In this document: positions 58,902 through 64,000 of the stretch, one piece after another
Numbering within the stretch: the first letter of the stretch is position 1
Layout: each line of letters opens with the position of its first letter
Assembly (NCBI GenBank): GCA_012064385.1
Contig: QRDG01000030.1
Coordinates: 41,954-105,953 of the forward strand
Direction of reading: 5' to 3'
DNA: 64,000 bases
Origin: Puccinellia tenuiflora
Lineage: Eukaryota > Streptophyta > Magnoliopsida > Poales > Poaceae
Notes under the pieces: generated by a model
Database searches by the model: none
What the model was told of the DNA's origin: nothing
The model's input: the letters and a program-made list of their open reading frames with translations, nothing else
Program-made: the position numbers and the translations under genes

Positions 58902-60508
58902 GAAATTATATTTCTTACAAGGCATTGTCACCCTCTTTTCGGGCTTTTGTTACTTCGTTGCAAACCGTATCTGTTCCTAAGGATTGGAAGGCGGCCAGGT
59001 TGGACCCGAGATGGTGCAATGCAATGATGGAAGAATTAGAGGCTTTGAAGAAAAATAAAACATGGGAGTTGACATATCTCCCTAAAGGAAAGAATGCAGT
59101 AGGCTGTAAGTGGATCTATTCTGTAAAACAAAATGCAGAAGGAAAAGTGGAGAGATATAAGGCAAGACTTGTGGCAAGAGGATATAGTCAGACTTATGGC
59201 ATTGACTATGATGAGACCTTTGCACCAGTGGCAAAAATGAGCACTGTTAGAATATTAATCTCTTGTGCAGCAAATTTCGGATGGCCCTTGCATCAACTTG
59301 ATGTCAAAAATGCCTTTTTGCATGGTGATCTTCAAGAGGAGGTGTATATGGAGATGCCACCAGGATTTGTCACACCTGAAACTAAAGGGAAGGTATGTAG
59401 ACTGAAGAAATCTCTATATGGGCTCAAACAATCTCCACGGGCCTGGTTTGATAGGTTTAGACAAGTGGTGTGTGGCATGGGATATGGTCAATGCAATGGA
59501 GACCATACCTTATTTTACAGACATTCTGAAAAGAAAATCACTATCCTTGCAGTATATGTTGATGATATTATTATCACGGGAGATGATGATGTGGAAATCG
59601 CAAAACTGAAAGGATGCTTGAGTCAAGCCTTTGAGGTGAAAGATTTGGGAAAACTTAAATACTTCCTTGGAATAGAGGTTGCAAGATCGTCAAAAGGGAT
59701 ATCACTATCTCAAAGAAAGTATACCTTGGATCTCTTAGATGATATGGGCATGCTGGGGTGTCGAGTGGCTTCAACACCTATTGACCAAAATAATAAAATC
59801 ACAGCAGAGTCTGGAGAACCCATAGATAAGGAGAAATATCAAAGACTTGTTGGAAGACTAATATACTTATGCCACACGAGACCAGATATATCATTTGCAG
59901 TGAGTGTAGTGAGTCGCTATATGCATGACCCTAGGGATGGACACTTGGAAGCAGCTCAAAGAATCTTGAGATACTTGAAGGGCACTCCAGGAAAAGGATT
60001 ATGGTTTAAAAGTAATGGACACCTAAATGTAGATGGATATTGTGATGCAGATTGGGCTAGCTGCTTAGATGATCGAAGATCCACCTCAGGGTATTGTGTT
60101 TTTGTTGGAGGAAACTTGGTGTCATGGAGAAGCAAGAAACAATCTGTTGTCTCAAAATCAACAGCCGAAGCAGAGTATAGAGCTATGTCACAGGGCCTGG
60201 GTGAAATGTTGTGGGTACGAAACCTTCTGAGAGAGCTGAAAATTTTAAGGCAAGGAAGCTTGAAAGTGTGGTGTGATAATATGTCTGCCATAAACATAGC
60301 AAACAACCCTGTCCAGCATGAGCGAACTAAACATGTGGAGATAGACAGGTTCTTTATTAAAGAAAAGATTGATGCGGGGATTATCTCATTGGCTTATGTG
60401 AGATCAGGACAACAAGTGGCAGACTGTTTGACAAAAGGGCTGGGCACAAAGGAGTGCAATCTTGCCTGTGCCAAGATGGGGATGATTGACATTTATCACC
60501 CATCTTGA
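58870..60508 (+). pseudogene. Copia reverse transcriptase and RNase H, frame separated from upstream pol
   Basis: An uninterrupted frame from about 58870 to TGA 60506-60508. RT blocks WIYSVKQNAEGKVERYKARL, HQLDVKNAFLHGDLQEEVYM, the catalytic YVDD (59555-59566) and FLGIEVARS are intact. RNase H (YCDADWASCLDDRRSTSGYC, STAEAEYRAM, HVEIDRFFIKEKI) is also complete. On its own this part lacks a start codon fitted to the LTR transcript and would need the upstream frame. Domain order (integrase before RT) confirms copia. The lineage is not assigned. Confidence 0.93.
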
Positions 60509-60515
60509 GGGGGAG
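60505..60515 (+). promoter_or_regulatory. Polypurine tract of the copia element
   Basis: TTGAGGGGGAG immediately precedes the 3' LTR at 60516 and overlaps the RNase H stop codon. Confidence 0.9.
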
Positions 60516-60717
60516 TGTTGGATAACTGTTGGTGAATCTGTTGTATGTCCTGTTGGGCTGTCTTCTTTTCTCTGTTGTGGCCCATCTGGCCCAGCCCAGT
60601 TCCTGACCTATATAAGGTGCTTCTATCCCAGTGTTCCAGTTAACCCTAACCAGAAGGAGTTCCTCCCGTAGCCACCATTGAACCCTCCCTCAGGTTAGGC
60701 CCTCACCTCTGTCCACA
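60516..60717 (+). repeat. 3' LTR of the copia element (202 bp)
   Basis: Identical in sequence and length to the 5' LTR by direct reading. Followed by TCTTT, the right target duplication. Confidence 0.97.
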
Positions 60718-60722
60718 TCTTT

Positions 60723-62329
60723 TCAGAGAAAGTGTCATGTATGAAGTCACCAAGGTGGTGGCGGCGAGCACACGCTCGTACCATGCACCGACATGTCTTC
60801 TCCCCTCGTGCTTGGAAATTCTTCCCTCTTGTGATACTTCTCACATATGATCATATTTTATCATAAATATGTCGTATGCAAGGAATAAATAGACCTGGAG
60901 ATTCACACATCTTTGCCTTTATTAGTAATTAATAGGCGGTCTAAAGGAATAATCAAAGTCCGCCACACATTTGAGAGTGGCGTCGCTCAGACTCGTCGTC
61001 GTCATCAAGCGCCTTTGCCTAGCGAGACCAGAGTTGTCCGAGGGGGAAACAGAGGCATCGTGTGTAGGATTTGGACACCATTAGCGTAAGAGAGCAATAT
61101 ATGTTGGTGTTTACATATGCTGCTTGTGCCTACAAGGGGCACTACCCCCTTGACCCCGCGGGCTAATTAACCGGCTAGCGAGACCACCGAAGGGGGGGGG
61201 GCTTCAACCCAAGAGGGGCATTGCTTCTTTAAGCTTCGCTAGTTGTTGCATCCCATGTCCCCTAGACGTCACCGAGAAGGAGCAGAGCTATCCAAGGGAA
61301 GAAGTTTAGCCGTCTAGGGAATAAATGTATCTGCCCTAAGTGACTTTTTTTTAGGGGAAAGCGGAACACGGTCCCTTGGAACAACATCATCAACAAACAT
61401 GTACTTCAGAACTACGTTGATGAAGTGAACATTTTCCTCGAGACTTCAACCTTCGGCACCCGTTCCCTGGGGATCACACAACTGACGTCTTCCCGGGGCT
61501 AGGAAGAACAAGGTGTAGCGAATTCGTTTGAGGGACCAGAGCGTAGCCGTACGTGGGATCGGAGTGGAGCCGTCCGTAGAGCTGGCACCCCTTCATCGAC
61601 TTGACCCTCATAACACAGTCACTTGGAGCTACGTTCTAGATGAACACGTTTTGTTCCTCGGGACCTCAACTGTTGGCTCTCGGCTCCTCGAAACCATGTC
61701 CCGACCACCTTTCCGAAGCGAGGAGGAGCATTATGAGGCGCGACAGACCTAGACGGGTGGGAAGAATGTGAATCCAAACGAAGAAGAAAGAAAAAACACC
61801 TTTGGACCCCATTTGGATACCACCTGAATGAACTAACCTTTCAAACGGGGATACCACTAAATTCACCGTTCGAGTCTGTATGGAGTAATGTTGATGATAT
61901 CACTTATCGGGAACTTATCGGCCGACCCAAGATACGGGGTAAATCGACCGATTTATTGGAATATTCGGCCTATCGGCCGATTTATCAGACCATTTATCTT
62001 ATCGGTCAGCCACTGGTAAGTGATAAATCAGCCGGTTTATCGGAATATCGGCCGATATCTTGAACAGTACTATGGACACATCAACAACTGTTCCATTTCT
62101 GTAGTTTTCGTACTTGTCTATAATTTCAATTTTTGTGAAAAATGTTTTGAAACTTCTAAATCAGTCTATCTATTAAAAGAGAAAAGGGAAAACAGGACAA
62201 TTTCTTTTCCGCTCTCCATTCCATCCCCCGTCAAAATCCATCTCTTCCACAGCGATTTTTCCTCTCGACCATCCCGTACTTTTCCTCTTCCTCTGCTCAT
62301 CTACCTATAACTCAATGCGGCTATAAACT
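60723..62329. other. Intergenic sequence upstream of the uridine kinase-like gene
   Basis: No credible gene. A loose direct duplication lies at 61410-61480 and 61628-61690 (TACGTT..GAT-GAA...TTCCTCG-GACTCAAC type). A cluster of TATCGGCCGATTTATC-like palindromes occupies 61900-62065. Confidence 0.4.
61900..62065. repeat. Cluster of TATCGGCCGA(T) palindromes
   Basis: CTTATCGGCCGACC, CGACCGATTTATTGG, CCTATCGGCCGATTTATC, CAGCCGGTTTATCGG and ATATCGGCCGATATC succeed one another within 165 bp. This looks like the end or core of a small inverted-repeat element; no boundaries found. Confidence 0.6.
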
Positions 62330-62471
62330 CTCTCATAGTCTGCCGCCGCTGTGCTCCAGAGCAGCCGCCGCGCTGTCGCTTAACGTCACCGCCGACGCCC
62401 CACCACCAACCCACCCGCCTCTCCCGCGCGTCGACGCCATCGCCGCTCCCACTTCGACATTGATCCTTGAG
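62330..62471 (+). other. Probable 5' UTR exon of the uridine kinase-like gene
   Basis: A GC-rich stretch ends at TTGAG followed by the donor GTACGA (62472). A fitting acceptor GTGGCAG ends at 62703, 9 nt before the start codon at 62713. The left limit is approximate. Confidence 0.45.
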
Positions 62472-62712
62472 GTACGAGCTTAAGCCATCCAATGATTACT
62501 TAAAACCCAAACTGGCCTCCACAAATTTTTGCTGCACACCCGGCACGCCATGTAGATCCGCCGCCGCCAGCGGTTCATGATTCGGTTCCACCGAGTGCTT
62601 TTGTAGCTGCAGGCGTTGATTATGATTGGTGTAATTCACCTAATTGTTACTCGCTACCATTCCGTAAGATCCCCATTTTTTGATATCCTGGTGACTGTGG
62701 CAGGTTCGTGGA

Positions 62713-63088
62713 ATGGGCTCAAAATCTGTGGACCAAGTGTTGGATGCCGCCGCCGCTGGGGTTCACTACTCAGCATTCCGTTTAGAAGAACTGAACCTCC
62801 AAGCTTCTCTGTCCGGGGTGGAACAACCTACCACATCAGGCTTGGAGAATGGACACCAGGAGCCATTTGTTATTGGTCAGTAGTGCTGAGTGCTGCCTAT
62901 CTATGCATCTGCTTCGCGGAAGTTGATAAATCTGGACTGATGCGCGTACTGTTCGCCTATTTGTGCCACACCTTGATTTGGTTTCGGATTGTGCAGGTGT
63001 TGCTGGGGGTGCGTCTTCAGGTAAAAGCACCGTATGCAAAATGATCATTGATCAGTTGCGTGATCAGCGCGTTGTTGTTGTCACCCAG
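62713..63088 (+). CDS. Uridine kinase-like protein (UK/UPRT family), 5' part only
   Basis: Exons 62713-62875 and 62997-63088 encode the first 85 residues. They begin MGSKSVDQVLDAAAAGVHYS and contain the phosphate-binding P-loop GVAGGASSGKSTVCKMIIDQ. This is the start of the plant uridine kinase-like proteins, which phosphorylate uridine/cytidine for pyrimidine salvage and usually carry a C-terminal uracil phosphoribosyltransferase-like domain. The second exon ends at TCACCCAG with donor GTTTGC. The next conserved block (DSFY...) is not found before the right edge, so at least 0.9 kb of intron follows and the gene continues outside the window. The ATG is the first in frame after the 5' UTR acceptor. 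Confidence 0.85.
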
Positions 63089-64000
63089 GTTTGCATTTTA
63101 CAGCCTGGATTTTGTTTAAGATCGCAGTTTCCCTCCTATTGTACTTAGTACAAAACCACTTTTATTTTGTTTAATACCTTCATGTATTTCATTTGTATGT
63201 CTCTGGGGTATTGAGAATTTGAGCTGAAATACATCAACATCACAGTTCTTTTTCTTACTTTATTTCCAATTTCATGCATCATAGCTACAAAAACCTTGCA
63301 TTTCGTAGTAGCTAGAGGTTTGCATGTCTGGACTCTGGAGTAATTGGAGGGGACTACAATACTGTGCTACAAAACAATTTTCTCCATTTAATATGATTCA
63401 TATGTTTGGAAGCATGTGCACAACAAAAAGAATTATGGTCGAAACTTGCAAGCCATCGCTGGAGCACCAATGTTTTTAAAAATAAGTTTATGCTAATTTT
63501 TGTATCACTTATTCTGCAATTTATTGCACTAGTTCTGTTTCTGTATGTCGCATAGCACCATACTTTGATGATATTTAGATCTTATTAATTTTGTGAGCAT
63601 GAGCCATTAGTAAACAAAATCTTTTGCCAAATATTATTGGAGCAAATAAGAGCTAAATCTTCTATATATTCTCGCACTTGTCCTCTTCAAAGCACCGTGG
63701 TGAAAAATTCTAGATGTCTTGTCTTCTGTGTTGGCAGCCATGTCTATCGATTAATTAGGACTATGCTGTCATATTTCCAGATGCTCCTTTATTACTTCTT
63801 TATACTGGCATTGTTGAGCTTTGCTTGCTACTTTGTTGATGCTGTATCTGAAGAATTAGCCCTATTTGATCCCACGTAACGTGGTTACTTGTGATGACCT
63901 CATGTAGTCATATGTTGTATGCATTTTTATTGCATAACTGTTGTTATATAGTAATATACACAGCCCATGCTCTTAATGATCTGTATTGCGTGAAACTACA
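63089..64000 (+). other. Intron of the uridine kinase-like gene, continuing past the edge
   Basis: AT-rich, with no exon matching the family. Short ORFs such as 63637-63879 are not convincing. Confidence 0.6.

Larger units (their letters stand above)
55487..60717 (+). mobile_element. Full-length Ty1/copia retrotransposon with identical LTRs
   Basis: A 5231-bp element with 202-bp LTRs (55487-55688 and 60516-60717) that I read as identical base for base, flanked by the duplication TCTTT (55482-55486 and 60718-60722). The initiator-Met primer site abuts the 5' LTR and a purine tract precedes the 3' LTR. Gag, protease, integrase, RT and RNase H are all present in copia order, but the reading frame is broken at three points. 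It should be one of the youngest insertions in the window. Confidence 0.97.

Noticed and set aside
63637..63879. 80-residue ORF near the right edge as an exon of the uridine kinase-like gene
   Set aside because: The translation is hydrophobic and does not match the expected DSFY... block; it is most likely intron sequence.

Overview
This window reads as nuclear DNA from a grass, most likely a pooid (Triticeae, oat or ryegrass type). The evidence is five intron-bearing plant genes with GC-rich first exons and grass-like products, set among Athila-clade LTRs (start TGATACGTC, tRNA-Asp primer site), an Au-type SINE and CACTA subterminal repeats. Family names come from recognition by eye; no search was run.

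Layout. 1-28.4 kb is a repeat block. It holds the 3' end of a Ty3/gypsy element with a 3.7 kb LTR (to 4599), a CACTA right end (5283), an isolated HSP60 exon (6181-6283) and a CACTA-like tract carrying a small acidic ORF. That tract is split by a complete but non-autonomous Athila element (7979-18906, target duplication AGTAG), whose 5' LTR itself holds two solo LTRs. A further Athila solo LTR (19421-20784), an acidic-tail ORF, a 92-bp tandem array split by an inverted 3.8 kb solo LTR (22211-26029), a copia RT fragment and another CACTA right end (28409) follow.

28.9-49.3 kb is the gene island: a RopGEF (PRONE) gene (+), a four-TM membrane protein gene (-) with a dead chromovirus in its 3.4 kb intron, an APH-1 gamma-secretase subunit gene (+) arranged head-to-head with it, and a plastid D-amino-acid aminotransferase/ADC-lyase-like gene (+) carrying a one-base frameshift.

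49.3-62.3 kb is a second repeat block: a MITE, a CACTA tract split by a solo LTR (52319-53901), and a full-length copia element (55487-60717) with identical 202-bp LTRs but three ORF lesions. From about 62.3 kb to the right edge lies the 5' part of a uridine kinase-like gene.

The host genes are unrelated housekeeping or signalling genes, not a pathway cluster. The most notable signals are the frameshifted aminotransferase, the identical-LTR yet disabled copia element, CCGG palindromic modules shared by different LTR families, the excess of solo LTRs with intact target duplications, and the lone HSP60 exon with intact splice sites. I found no convincing previously undescribed multi-gene system.
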